A stretch of DNA of 64,000 nt from assembly GCF_026262645.1 (NCBI RefSeq), contig NZ_SHNO01000001.1:1364001-1428000 (forward strand), written 5' to 3'. This stretch comes from Candidatus Marimicrobium litorale. GTDB lineage: Bacteria; Pseudomonadota; Gammaproteobacteria; Pseudomonadales; Halieaceae. Each line of letters opens with the position of its first letter. The stretch's first letter is position 1. The notes under the pieces are model-generated. The model had not been told where the DNA came from, made no database searches, and saw only the letters and a program-made list of their open reading frames with translations. Of this stretch, positions 43,602-52,165 are shown in pieces. The translations under genes and the position numbers were made by a program.

Positions 43602-45011
43602 TCATGCGGGTCGATAATGGCAGAAAATATTTGCGAAAGAAGCGCCATCCAGTGCATAAGGACGCCCGTGACGCAGTCGCCCACCTTCATAAAACACCAC
43701 CTCGCCAGGCTCCAGATATACCTGATGCAGGCGATAATAGTGATCCTCCACACAAAGCGGCCAAGGGCTGTGAATATCCTGAGCCACATTTATGATGGCA
43801 CTGATAATATGTGTCTCGAGACGGTCCCGATGCATCTCCAGCACCGCGCCTCGCTGATAATCCCGAATGCCATAAACGTGGGTTGGCTCGAGTAACGTGC
43901 CGCTCCACGCATTCATTTCATGCAGCAGGGACACGTGTATTGCAGCTTTCAGTGAAGCGGGCAACTCCACAACAGTACTGGCAGCACTATCGACCTCGTT
44001 CGTGCGAACGTAGTCGCCCTCTATTGTTTCTACCACGGCATCGTTACGGTTCTCGCGATAAAACGCCACTAACTTTTCGAAAAGAACAGGGTCTAACCGC
44101 GTTTTACAGAAGCCCTGCCTGGTGTATCCGTGAATATACTCGTTGGGTTCTTTGCTATACATGGGCGCGGAACCCAAGGCCCGGAACCATTTGGTGATAA
44201 CGTACTTCTCTCCGCGCCTGACGGGGTGGGCGCGATGTATCGTGTTTGGGTTAGGAATACCGTTTGCATCGAGATTGTTCCAGACTATCGCGCTACCCTG
44301 TCTCGGGCGAACAACGAGGTCCAGTGACTCAAACTCCGTCTCGCCACCCTCCTCCACATTATTAAGATAAATGAAAAATGTGTAAGTGCGCTGTCCCATC
44401 GCAGTGGCGTATTTGTCGTACTGATCGGCTTCAAAATAATCCGTATGCGCTTTAAACTCCTGGCCAACGCTATAGTGCTGCCCCTGTATCACCTCCCCGT
44501 AAGAGGAGTCGACACCCAGCATCCTGCAGATTCTGGCATCAATTTCTTTTACAAATGGATCGTCGAGTCGCCCCATGTCACAAGTACTGCTCGTTCGAAA
44601 CGACTCGTCCTCCTCATTGGTAGCGGCGATATAAGAATCGTGCAGCTGAGATGCAATCAGTGCCATTAGCCGAGCACATTCCTCTGAATCGAGAAAATCA
44701 TCCAGCACGTAGAGCTCGGCCAGTTGCGTATCCAGTGGGCGCGCATTCGGAAGGTATATCTTATCTCGGTAAAGGCGCACTTTCTGAAAAAAAGCCTCCG
44801 CTTTAGCATCGCGACCGACCTGATTAGACACAGACAAAGGATTTTCAATGGTCCCGGGATCGGCGGAGGGCTCATACCGCATCTGCGTCACTATCTGCTG
44901 GTGACTAAAACCCTCATCGAGTAGCACCCGGAATATGCCGTCCTTGTCACAACCACGCTGGAGGTTGAGTTCTATCCACTGGAGCCAGTCGTGCGTAAAC
45001 GCTCTTTCCAT
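43602..45011 (-). CDS. Two-domain 2OG-Fe(II) oxygenase (prolyl-4-hydroxylase-like)
   Basis: This protein of about 469 residues appears to contain two double-stranded beta-helix oxygenase domains. The first is prolyl-4-hydroxylase-like: iron ligands H189-T-D191 (FKAHTDYFE), YLNNVEEGGETEFE, distal His in TIHRAHPV (about 259) and 2-oxoglutarate-binding Lys in KYVITKWFR (about 269). The second has H394-R-D396 (LEMHRDRLETHI) and a distal H448 in RLRHGRPYALDG. Both iron triads are intact by eye. The ATG at 45011 has AGGA before it; the frame also reaches a GTG at 45074 that overlaps the upstream stop (TAGTG). It lies downstream of the flavin oxidoreductase gene, probably as an operon. Target of hydroxylation unknown. 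Confidence 0.85.
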   Translation of the reverse strand: MERAFTHDWLQWIELNLQRGCDKDGIFRVLLDEGFSHQQIVTQMRYEPSADPGTIENPLSVSNQVGRDAKAEAFFQKVRLYRDKIYLPNARPLDTQLAELYVLDDFLDSEECARLMALIASQLHDSYIAATNEEDESFRTSSTCDMGRLDDPFVKEIDARICRMLGVDSSYGEVIQGQHYSVGQEFKAHTDYFEADQYDKYATAMGQRTYTFFIYLNNVEEGGETEFESLDLVVRPRQGSAIVWNNLDANGIPNPNTIHRAHPVRRGEKYVITKWFRALGSAPMYSKEPNEYIHGYTRQGFCKTRLDPVLFEKLVAFYRENRNDAVVETIEGDYVRTNEVDSAASTVVELPASLKAAIHVSLLHEMNAWSGTLLEPTHVYGIRDYQRGAVLEMHRDRLETHIISAIINVAQDIHSPWPLCVEDHYYRLHQVYLEPGEVVFYEGGRLRHGRPYALDGASFANIFCHYRPA

Positions 45012-45073
45012 CGCTTCTGTCCTGCTTGTGTCCTGCTTCAACCTCGCTCTAACTTGCAACCACTCTCCACGCA

Positions 45074-47197
45074 CTACAGCGTAACAGCAAGCTCCGCCGC
45101 CGCTTGTATAGCGCCTTCAATATAGGCGACGCCTTCACAGTCGCCGATTGCGTGCACTCGAAGACCCGCTGTGTGCAACTCCTCTTTGAGCTGGCTATTT
45201 TCGCTCGCTCCCTTGGCCACAATGACATGGTCAGCCGAGACAGTGCGCTCCTGACCCAGCGTATTCTTATAGCTCACCCGGCCTTCAGCAATGCGCACGC
45301 CTTTCGAACCCGTTGCGACCGTAACCCCATGCTGTGCCAATTCGGTGAGTAATCGCATACGACGAACCAAAAATAGGCCCTTGCCCGCTCGATCAGACTG
45401 CTCCAGAACCACAACCTCTCGCCCACGATCAGCAAGGAACTCTGCTAATTCGACACCGACCAGTTCCCCGCCAATAATAACGATACGCTTTCCTAGTGGC
45501 AGCCAGGCCCGAGAGACCAAACGCATTAAACCGGGCCGCCTCGTAAGCCCGATCTTTGCTGCGAAGCCGATCAATGACCGATTGAAACCACCTATCTTTT
45601 CGTAAAGTGTTGGGCAATATTCGCCCATTACCAGAGCCCTAAGCTCATCTCCGCTGAAAACGAAATTGCGGTTGCTGCCCTCAATTTCGGGCATGCTACG
45701 GGTAGCGCCAGTAGCGACTACCACTTCGTCAACGCCCAGGGGCTTCAGGAGACTGGCAGTCACTGTCATGCCGAGACGAACGTCTACTTCCGATTGCGCC
45801 ACCTGAACTACCAACCACTTGAGCAGCTTTTGGTTGGGTTCATAGGGGATGCTGGCAAACTGCAAGGTGCCACCGAGCCGCTTCCCCGCCTCGAACAGAG
45901 TAACCCGGTGCCCACGCTGCGAAAGACGCAGGGCGACCTCCATGCCAGCGGGCCCACCGCCGACTACCGCGATATGTTTTTTGCGGTCCGTCGCCACGAG
46001 CGTCAGCTCTCGCTCCCGTGTAGTTTCAGGATTAACCGCGCACTTCATCGCCTTGCGAATGTAAATCTGACTCGCACAGCAATAACAGTATATGCAGGGA
46101 CGTACGTCAGCCGGCCTATCATTCAACAGTTTTTTTGGTAGGTCAGGATCGGCCAGGATCTTCCGTCCCATGCTGAAGAAATCAAAATGTCCTTGGCCAA
46201 TGTGATCGTTTGCCGCCGCCGCTTCAATTCTACCCGCACTAATCACTGGCACAGAGACCGCGCGCCGTATTGCAGTCGCATTGGTCACCATGTGCTCCGG
46301 CGGGTGAGGAATATTTGACTGGGAATGCGTCGCACCACGGTTCGAGTCGTGATAACTGGAGACGGCTAACGCGTCGACACCCGCAGCAGCCAACATACTC
46401 GCGGTCGCCGTTGCATCCTCTAATGTAATGCCGTCTTCCCGACCAAACTCCTGTGAATCCAATTTAACCCAGACAGGAAAATCCCTGCCCACACGCCCGC
46501 GGACAGCCGTCAGAACCTCCAGCAACAGCCGTGCCCGGTTTTGCAGAGTGCCACCGTACTCGTCCTCCCGCCGGTTCATCGCCGGGGATAAAAATTCAGA
46601 AATGATGTATCCGTGTCCGGCATGAATTTCAAGCGCGTCAAGGCCCGCCTCTACCGCGCGCCCTGCGGCCTGAGCGAAGCGCTCGACCAACATCTCGATA
46701 TCGCTCTTTTCCATCACATGGAGCTGTGGCGCCTGAGCATCTGGATTATAGAGCGCCAGTTGCTCTTCGGTGAGCAGAAAGTCTGCCATGTCATTGCGCT
46801 GCTTTGCAGGCATAGAAGGCAACAGGACCTGGGGTGTTTCATTCCAGAAACTCTGTGCAGCTATAATACCGCCATGGTGTAGCTGGGCCGCTACTTTCGC
46901 CCCGTGCCGGTGACATGCCTTGGCCATGGCACGAAGTCCCGGAATATGTCGGTCTTCTGAAATCGCAACCTGACGAGGCTGCACAGCACCGCCAGGCCAG
47001 GCGACCCCGGTCGCCCCCATCACAATCAGCGCCGCACCACCAAGCGCTTGGCGCTCATGATAGGCAATAATCCGTTCACCACAACTGCCATCTTCTTCCG
47101 CCAGATTAGCGCCCATTGCTGCCACGGTCATACGGTTTTTCAGATGCAGGGAACCTATTTGCCCGGGCTGGCCAAGATTTGGAAAACGCGTGCTCAC
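45074..47197 (-). CDS. Old-yellow-enzyme/2,4-dienoyl-CoA-reductase-like flavoprotein
   Basis: This 707-residue enzyme has an N-terminal FMN TIM barrel (LKNRMTVAAMGANLAEEDG, DALEIHAGHGYIISEFLSPAMNRREDEYGG) and a C-terminal FAD/NAD(P) domain (HIAVVGGGPAGMEVALRLSQRGHRVTLFE; later RIVIIGGELVGVELAEFLADRGREVVVLE). Between them a cysteine cluster expected to bind 4Fe-4S reads CIYCYCC...C. Its spacing is C-x2-C-x2-C-x11-C, one residue shorter than in E. coli FadH (C-x2-C-x3-C-x11-C). The reaction is probably reduction of an activated C=C bond of an enoyl compound. It precedes the tandem oxygenase gene with no gap and is divergent from an MFS carrier. Confidence 0.9.
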   Translation of the reverse strand: MSTRFPNLGQPGQIGSLHLKNRMTVAAMGANLAEEDGSCGERIIAYHERQALGGAALIVMGATGVAWPGGAVQPRQVAISEDRHIPGLRAMAKACHRHGAKVAAQLHHGGIIAAQSFWNETPQVLLPSMPAKQRNDMADFLLTEEQLALYNPDAQAPQLHVMEKSDIEMLVERFAQAAGRAVEAGLDALEIHAGHGYIISEFLSPAMNRREDEYGGTLQNRARLLLEVLTAVRGRVGRDFPVWVKLDSQEFGREDGITLEDATATASMLAAAGVDALAVSSYHDSNRGATHSQSNIPHPPEHMVTNATAIRRAVSVPVISAGRIEAAAANDHIGQGHFDFFSMGRKILADPDLPKKLLNDRPADVRPCIYCYCCASQIYIRKAMKCAVNPETTRERELTLVATDRKKHIAVVGGGPAGMEVALRLSQRGHRVTLFEAGKRLGGTLQFASIPYEPNQKLLKWLVVQVAQSEVDVRLGMTVTASLLKPLGVDEVVVATGATRSMPEIEGSNRNFVFSGDELRALVMGEYCPTLYEKIGGFNRSLIGFAAKIGLTRRPGLMRLVSRAWLPLGKRIVIIGGELVGVELAEFLADRGREVVVLEQSDRAGKGLFLVRRMRLLTELAQHGVTVATGSKGVRIAEGRVSYKNTLGQERTVSADHVIVAKGASENSQLKEELHTAGLRVHAIGDCEGVAYIEGAIQAAAELAVTL

Positions 47198-47362
47198 GTG
47201 AGTAACTCTCCACTGACTGACGATGGGTCATCATAAAACGAATCGAGGCCGTGAGCACTACCTGTGTCGAAGACACGGGATCGGTAAATTTGACAGCAAC
47301 AGATGACCCGCCGATCAATTTAATCCATTATATTGTCACGCAATACAAGAAAGACTCACCCT

Positions 47363-48682
47363 ATGAGCGATACTGATGCGCAACAGGAAAAATCCGCGCT
47401 GGGGTGTGAACACATTAATCAGCAAACCTCTCCCGCCTATGCCAACTACGTGCTGGGCGTGCTATTTATCGTCTACGTGTTCAATTTTATCGATAGACAA
47501 GTTTTATCCGTCTTTATTGGCCCTATAAAGGAGGAGTTTGGTGCCAGCGATACGCAGATGGGGCTCCTTGCTGGCTTCGCTTTCGCTCTTTTGTACACCT
47601 TTGCTGGCATACCCATCGCCCGATTAGCGGACAAGGGCAATCGGCGCAACATCATTGCTATCGGTCTGGCCGTATGGAGCGCTATGACTGTCGCCTGCGG
47701 TTTCGCCAGAAGCTTTGCCCAACTTGCCCTTGCACGAGTACTGGTAGGAATTGGCGAGGCAGCCGGTTCGCCCCCCTCTCACTCGATGATCGCCGACTAC
47801 TTCAGCATGGATCGCCGGGCGACAGCGCTAGCCATTTACACCAGCGGTGCTTTCGTAGGGTCTGCGCTTGCCTACCTGGGAGGCGGCTACCTGCGCGAGT
47901 ATTTTGACTGGCGCACCGCGTTTATCGTGGTCGGAGCACCAGGATTGCTTATTGCCCTATTGGTCGGATTAACTGTCAGAGAGCCTCTGCGGGGCCTCTC
48001 GGAACAACGCATCGAAGATAAAACAACGACAACACTCGGCGATACACTGAGATACCTTGTCCGCAGTCGGTCGTGGGTATTAATGATGACCGGTTTCTCA
48101 CTGGTATCGATAGCCAGTTACGCTATTTTGATATGGGGTTATGAGTTTTACGAGCGCATACACCAGCTGGCACCTATTACTATCGGCAACTGGATGGGAT
48201 TGATTGTCGGCATTGGAGGTAGCGTTGGCACCATACTGGGAGGCAGAATCGTGGATATACTGGGTAGGGAACGTGCATCGAGAGGAATGCGCGCTTCAGT
48301 GCTGGTGACTATGGCCGGCTTTCCGCTTGGAATTTATGCTCTGCTGGCAGAGTCCACCATTCATTCCCTGTGGGCACTCGGTCCGTTCTACCTGCTGCTC
48401 AACGTCTATCTGGCCGCCATGTACAGCAATAACCAAAATCTCGCGAAGCTACAGATGCGGGCTACGGCTGCCGCAATCATGCTGTTTATCGTTAACATTG
48501 TCGGTGCAGGTGCAGGCCCCCTTATCGTTGGCGCACTGAGCGATGCTTTTGCCGCTGAGCACGGTATCAATTCAATCCGTTATGCGCTGGTCTGCAGTCT
48601 GCTATTAGGCGCTGTGGGCTCAATCATTATTTTCTGCGCCGGGCGCACGCTGGACGCAGATCTGGAGAGAGCCCGGGCGTGA
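47363..48682 (+). CDS. MFS transporter, spinster-like
   Basis: This 439-residue inner-membrane carrier has 12 predicted helices. The first reads YVLGVLFIVYVFNFIDRQVLSVF. The MFS signature between helices 2 and 3 (GIPIARLADKGNRRN) and ALARVLVGIGEAAGSPPSHSMIADYF follow the pattern of spinster-type transporters, which move lipophilic or organic-acid substrates. The frame opens at TTG 47333, but the ATG at 47363 has AAGAAAG before it. It is divergent from the flavoprotein gene and followed 54 bp later by an EthD-like gene, so it may serve the same pathway. Confidence 0.92.
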   Translation: MSDTDAQQEKSALGCEHINQQTSPAYANYVLGVLFIVYVFNFIDRQVLSVFIGPIKEEFGASDTQMGLLAGFAFALLYTFAGIPIARLADKGNRRNIIAIGLAVWSAMTVACGFARSFAQLALARVLVGIGEAAGSPPSHSMIADYFSMDRRATALAIYTSGAFVGSALAYLGGGYLREYFDWRTAFIVVGAPGLLIALLVGLTVREPLRGLSEQRIEDKTTTTLGDTLRYLVRSRSWVLMMTGFSLVSIASYAILIWGYEFYERIHQLAPITIGNWMGLIVGIGGSVGTILGGRIVDILGRERASRGMRASVLVTMAGFPLGIYALLAESTIHSLWALGPFYLLLNVYLAAMYSNNQNLAKLQMRATAAAIMLFIVNIVGAGAGPLIVGALSDAFAAEHGINSIRYALVCSLLLGAVGSIIIFCAGRTLDADLERARA

Positions 48683-48736
48683 GACGGCTAGTTGATGGGT
48701 GTTTTATGCACTCGCCGTTCGCTTTATACTGTGTAA

Positions 48737-49429
48737 ATGGAAAAAATTGTCTACCTGACCTTTCCCCCTGAAGGCTTCAACGCAACTGATTACAGGGACC
48801 AACTGCTAACACGGCTATCGCAACGTACTATTTTGAGTGACGGAGTATCGGGCCTCACGGTTAGCGTCAATGACCTCCTGCAGGATATTCCACGACCTAT
48901 GCTATTGCTGGGTAACGCGGAAACGCTGGGCGCAGCTGTCTCAGTGTGGATCGACAGCCTGGATAATCGCGCACCGCTTGAGACTGTGTTAAGCGCCGAT
49001 GGCACTCGTGTAGATGGCTACCTTGTCACAGAATCGATACCCCAGGCCTGCGTGGACCGCAACTGGGCCGACGGAGAACGCAGTCCCGGGGTGACACATT
49101 TCACCTGGTTTGATAAAGCGCAGGACCTGAGTGATGCTGATTTTTTTTACAACTGGTTTGAAGTGCACACGCCTTTTTCTTTCGAGCTGCACCCCTTGCG
49201 CTGGGAATATGTCCGCAACGCTGTCGCGAGGCCGCTAACCCCCGGCGCTCCAGCTGTGCGAGCCATCGTGGGCGAGCGCTTTCGGGAGCTTCGTGACTAC
49301 ACCGACCCGGAAAGATTGTTTGGCAGCCATGAGGCGTTGGCTAAAAGTGCTGAAGAAGCCGGCGATTTCAGCGACCCGTCGACACTGCGATCACTACCAC
49401 TGTCAGAGTATATTTTGAAGACACCGTGA
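48737..49429 (+). CDS. EthD-domain-like protein
   Basis: This 230-residue soluble protein shows the pattern of an EthD/dimeric alpha-beta-barrel fold in tandem: MEKIVYLTFPPEGFNATDYRDQLLTRL and GLTVSVNDL at the N-terminus, VDGYLVTESIPQ in the middle, and GVTHFTWFDKAQDLSDADFFYNWFEVHTPF with the Trp/His typical of EthD repeats. EthD-like proteins are small helper or ligand-binding proteins in degradation pathways with P450s or oxygenases. It follows the MFS gene in the same direction. Substrate unknown; the family assignment is by eye. Confidence 0.65.
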   Translation: MEKIVYLTFPPEGFNATDYRDQLLTRLSQRTILSDGVSGLTVSVNDLLQDIPRPMLLLGNAETLGAAVSVWIDSLDNRAPLETVLSADGTRVDGYLVTESIPQACVDRNWADGERSPGVTHFTWFDKAQDLSDADFFYNWFEVHTPFSFELHPLRWEYVRNAVARPLTPGAPAVRAIVGERFRELRDYTDPERLFGSHEALAKSAEEAGDFSDPSTLRSLPLSEYILKTP

Positions 49430-49727
49430 GCCCGCGCTCACGACAAACGAAACCCGCGCTATTGGCCCTAATAAAAAAAGCCTCATGGGCGAATGTGATC
49501 TGAGTCAGGCAAGCGGGCAGACTAGACCTTGCCGCACAGCAATAGAACAAGTGTTAGCAGCGGATAAAACACCCGTTCCAGCAAGCAACTGTAGGACTTT
49601 TTCAGTAGGCACCAGTGATTGCCTCGAGTGACCCTTATTGGCTCATAGTGATAACGAGTAGCCGAGTCGTCACACCTACGCGACTAAAGCTCTTTCGCGC
49701 TAACGCATGCCGCAATCGTGCCGCTCC
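49430..49727. other. Intergenic region, no gene seen
   Basis: About 300 bp lie between the ends of the convergent EthD-like (+) and serine hydrolase (-) genes. A run of seven A at 49478 beside a weak GCC/GGC hairpin could terminate the minus-strand gene, but the stem is only 3-4 bp. TGATCT at 49496 is not followed by a CGTA and is not counted as an ECF site. Confidence 0.4.
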
Positions 49728-50972
49728 CTATTGTGACTCTGCATCGACCGCGCGCTGCACCATCCGGTAGAGCCCCTCTCGCTGCGCTCCCAATCCTGCG
49801 GCGTCAGAGGCTATCGGCCAGTTACTGTTCGAAGCGATGACAAGATTCCGCTTCGGATCTATAAAAATACCCTGACCGAATATACCCTGTGCCGCATAGC
49901 TTCCATCGTCATAGGTCCACCACTGATAGCCGTAACCCTTGCCCGCAACACCAATGTCTGCCTGGCGCGTGGTAGCCGTCTCAATCCAATCCTCCGGCAA
50001 AACAGAATTACCTCCAGCAATGCCGCCAGCCAGCATGAACAGACCAAAACGTGCAAAATCAAGTGTCGCTGCCTGAATACAACAACCGCTGATCTCATGA
50101 CCTGTAGAGCCGAGTAACCAACTGCCATCCTGCTGCATACCAAAAGGCCGCCAGATTTTCTCCGACAAATACTGTGATAGAGTTTTGCCGGTTGCAGCGC
50201 TCACCAACACACCGATAAGATTGGTTTCTCCGGTTTTATAGACCCAGCGACTACCCGCAGAGGTCTCTCGCGGCAACGTTCGCATGTAGCTCACCGTGAC
50301 ATCCAACCCCTCCTCCGCCCGATGCTCGTTGAACAACGCTACGTCACTATTTTTGTCTTCATAGTCCTCGTTCCACTGCACACCCGATGTCATGGTTAGC
50401 AGTTGCTCAATAGAAACGTCGTCGTAGGCAGATCCCTTCAGATCGGGCAGATAGCGTGAAATCTTGTCATCAATGCTAGCGATGAAGCCATCCTTTATCG
50501 CGGCACCCACCAGCGTAGAGGTAAATGATTTTGCAACCGAAAAGCTGGTCCAACGACCATCTGCAGTGAAATCAAGGCCGTATTTTTCGAAGCGTATCTT
50601 ACCGTCTTGCACTATGACCATCGCAGCTGAGCGCTGCTCCACCATATAGGCCTCAATGTCGACCTCTATGCCCAGTTCCTTCCCGCGCGGCAGCGGGTAG
50701 GGATTTCCGCCTGACTCAATGGTGTGAGAGTCCGCCAGTATGGGCAGCCAATCCATTGCTCTAAACGCGGCATCGCGCTGGTCCATAGACCAAAACAAGG
50801 CATCGCGATCAGTCGGAATATTGGCAATCAATCTTCGTGTGTCCGTATCAGCGGTTATCCAAAGGATTAGCAGGCCGGACGAAATAAGAGCAACAACGAG
50901 AATCAGGCGTTTCAAGATACATCCCACGGTCAGGGTTTTCAGATCGTCGATTAGAGCACGCAAGACGATCAC
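49728..50972 (-). CDS. Serine hydrolase (class C beta-lactamase family)
   Basis: This protein of up to 414 residues has one N-terminal membrane anchor (LILVVALISSGLLILWIT). The active-site SxxK motif is S145-V-A-K148 in WTSFSVAKSFTSTLVG. The tyrosine motif probably lies in SRWVYKTGETNLIG. The surrounding sequence DDKISRYLPDLKGSAYDDVSIEQLLTMTSGVQW is typical of the beta-lactamase/esterase (COG1680) group, which includes 6-aminohexanoate-dimer hydrolase-like enzymes. The GTG start at 50972 is uncertain because no ribosome-binding site is clear; GTG 50924 is another option. It acts in the periplasm; substrate unknown. Confidence 0.85.
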   Translation of the reverse strand: MIVLRALIDDLKTLTVGCILKRLILVVALISSGLLILWITADTDTRRLIANIPTDRDALFWSMDQRDAAFRAMDWLPILADSHTIESGGNPYPLPRGKELGIEVDIEAYMVEQRSAAMVIVQDGKIRFEKYGLDFTADGRWTSFSVAKSFTSTLVGAAIKDGFIASIDDKISRYLPDLKGSAYDDVSIEQLLTMTSGVQWNEDYEDKNSDVALFNEHRAEEGLDVTVSYMRTLPRETSAGSRWVYKTGETNLIGVLVSAATGKTLSQYLSEKIWRPFGMQQDGSWLLGSTGHEISGCCIQAATLDFARFGLFMLAGGIAGGNSVLPEDWIETATTRQADIGVAGKGYGYQWWTYDDGSYAAQGIFGQGIFIDPKRNLVIASNSNWPIASDAAGLGAQREGLYRMVQRAVDAESQ

Positions 50973-51313
50973 TCACAATGCTGAGCGGGCGCGACTCTCC
51001 CCTTTGACCTTGCAGGGCTGGTTCCCTGCACCTGCACCGGCAGCTGTGCCTATGCCACCAGTCACCATGACGACTGATGACCTCTCGAGGTAACTATGCG
51101 GGTCAAACCGATATCTCAGCGGGAACAACTGTATGTCCATATTTTTATTGTGACTATAAGCCCGCTTCGTGATAGGAGCATGAAGAAAAATCGGCTATGC
51201 TCCCAAAGCGAAAAAGAGGGTGCAACGATCTTATGCATTCCCAGACAGACTCATTCATAAATTCCCACCGCAGCTCTGGCAGCGGTCTTGCGGAACGACG
51301 GCAGGTGACAATA
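50973..51313. other. Divergent intergenic region
   Basis: About 340 bp lie between the serine hydrolase (-) and the outer-membrane protein (+). It contains a short GCAGGG/CCCTGC hairpin at 51012-51029. The reading frame of the following gene extends back to ATG 51197, so its start is undecided. No RNA gene or repeat seen. Confidence 0.4.
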
Positions 51314-52129
51314 GTGACAAACAATTACTGTGTGAATATCGTACTGATCATCGTGCTCGCCATAGCGACCGCCACGAGAGTCGTTGCAGACGAGGCCAGC
51401 GAGCTCGCCAAGAAGCTCGCCAACCCGATCGCAAATCTAATCAGTCTACCCATTCAAGCCAACTACGATGAAAATTTTGGTGCCAGTGGCGAAGGCGAGA
51501 GATGGCTGATCAATGTTCAACCCGTCATTCCGATTTCGCTGAATGAAGACTGGAACATTATTTCACGCACCATACTCCCAATAATCGACCAGAAGAATAT
51601 GCCGTTGCCGGGCATTAATAAAAGTGGACTCGGAGACATCACCCAAAGTATTTTCTTTTCCCCCAAGACACCCACATCGGCGGGCTGGATCTGGGGAGCC
51701 GGACCCGTGCTCTATCTGGACACAGCGACTGATGATGTCCTGGGCGCGGAAAAATGGGGCGCAGGGCCTACCGCTGTGGCCTTGAAGCAGGAAGGTCCCT
51801 GGACCTATGGTGCACTGATCAATCAGGTCAATTCGTTTGCCGGTGATGGCAGTCGTGAGGACATTAGTGCAATGTTTGTTCAGCCTTTCCTGTCCTATGT
51901 CACCCGCACAAAAACCACGATCAGTTTGAATACGGAGTCATCTTATAACTGGAAAGCTAATGAATGGTCTGTACCGGTAAATCTGTTCGTCGCGCAAATG
52001 CTAAAAGCGGGCAATCAAATTTTTCAGGTGGGTATCGGCGCGCGCTACTGGGCGGACTCTCCGGCTAATGGTGCAGATGACTGGGGCCTTCGCCTGCAAC
52101 TGACATTTCTGTTTCCGAAAGACAGCTAA
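51314..52129 (+). CDS. Outer-membrane protein, MetA-pathway/transporter-like
   Basis: This 271-residue protein has a signal peptide (IVLIIVLAIATATRVVADE) and then alternating beta-strand sequence (ISLPIQANYDENFG, WLINVQPVIPISLNEDWNIISRTILPIID, GLGDITQSIFFSPKT, GWIWGAGPVLYLDTATDD, YGALINQVNSFAGDG). It ends LRLQLTFLF. This is the pattern of the small beta-barrel outer-membrane family often called MetA-pathway-of-phenol-degradation or transporter. GTG 51314 with GGCAGGTGA before it is taken as start; ATG 51197 or 51233 would give an N-terminal extension before the signal peptide. It lies 36 bp upstream of the DUF1254 gene, probably as an operon. Confidence 0.78.
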   Translation: MTNNYCVNIVLIIVLAIATATRVVADEASELAKKLANPIANLISLPIQANYDENFGASGEGERWLINVQPVIPISLNEDWNIISRTILPIIDQKNMPLPGINKSGLGDITQSIFFSPKTPTSAGWIWGAGPVLYLDTATDDVLGAEKWGAGPTAVALKQEGPWTYGALINQVNSFAGDGSREDISAMFVQPFLSYVTRTKTTISLNTESSYNWKANEWSVPVNLFVAQMLKAGNQIFQVGIGARYWADSPANGADDWGLRLQLTFLFPKDS

Positions 52130-52165
52130 CGAGCAAATATCAACCACCTGTGGAGTAAAAACGTG

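Noticed and set aside
49496-49523. TGATCT considered as a seventh ECF promoter
   Set aside because: No CGTA element follows at 15-16 bases (the sequence there reads CAGACT) and it does not lead to a gene start.
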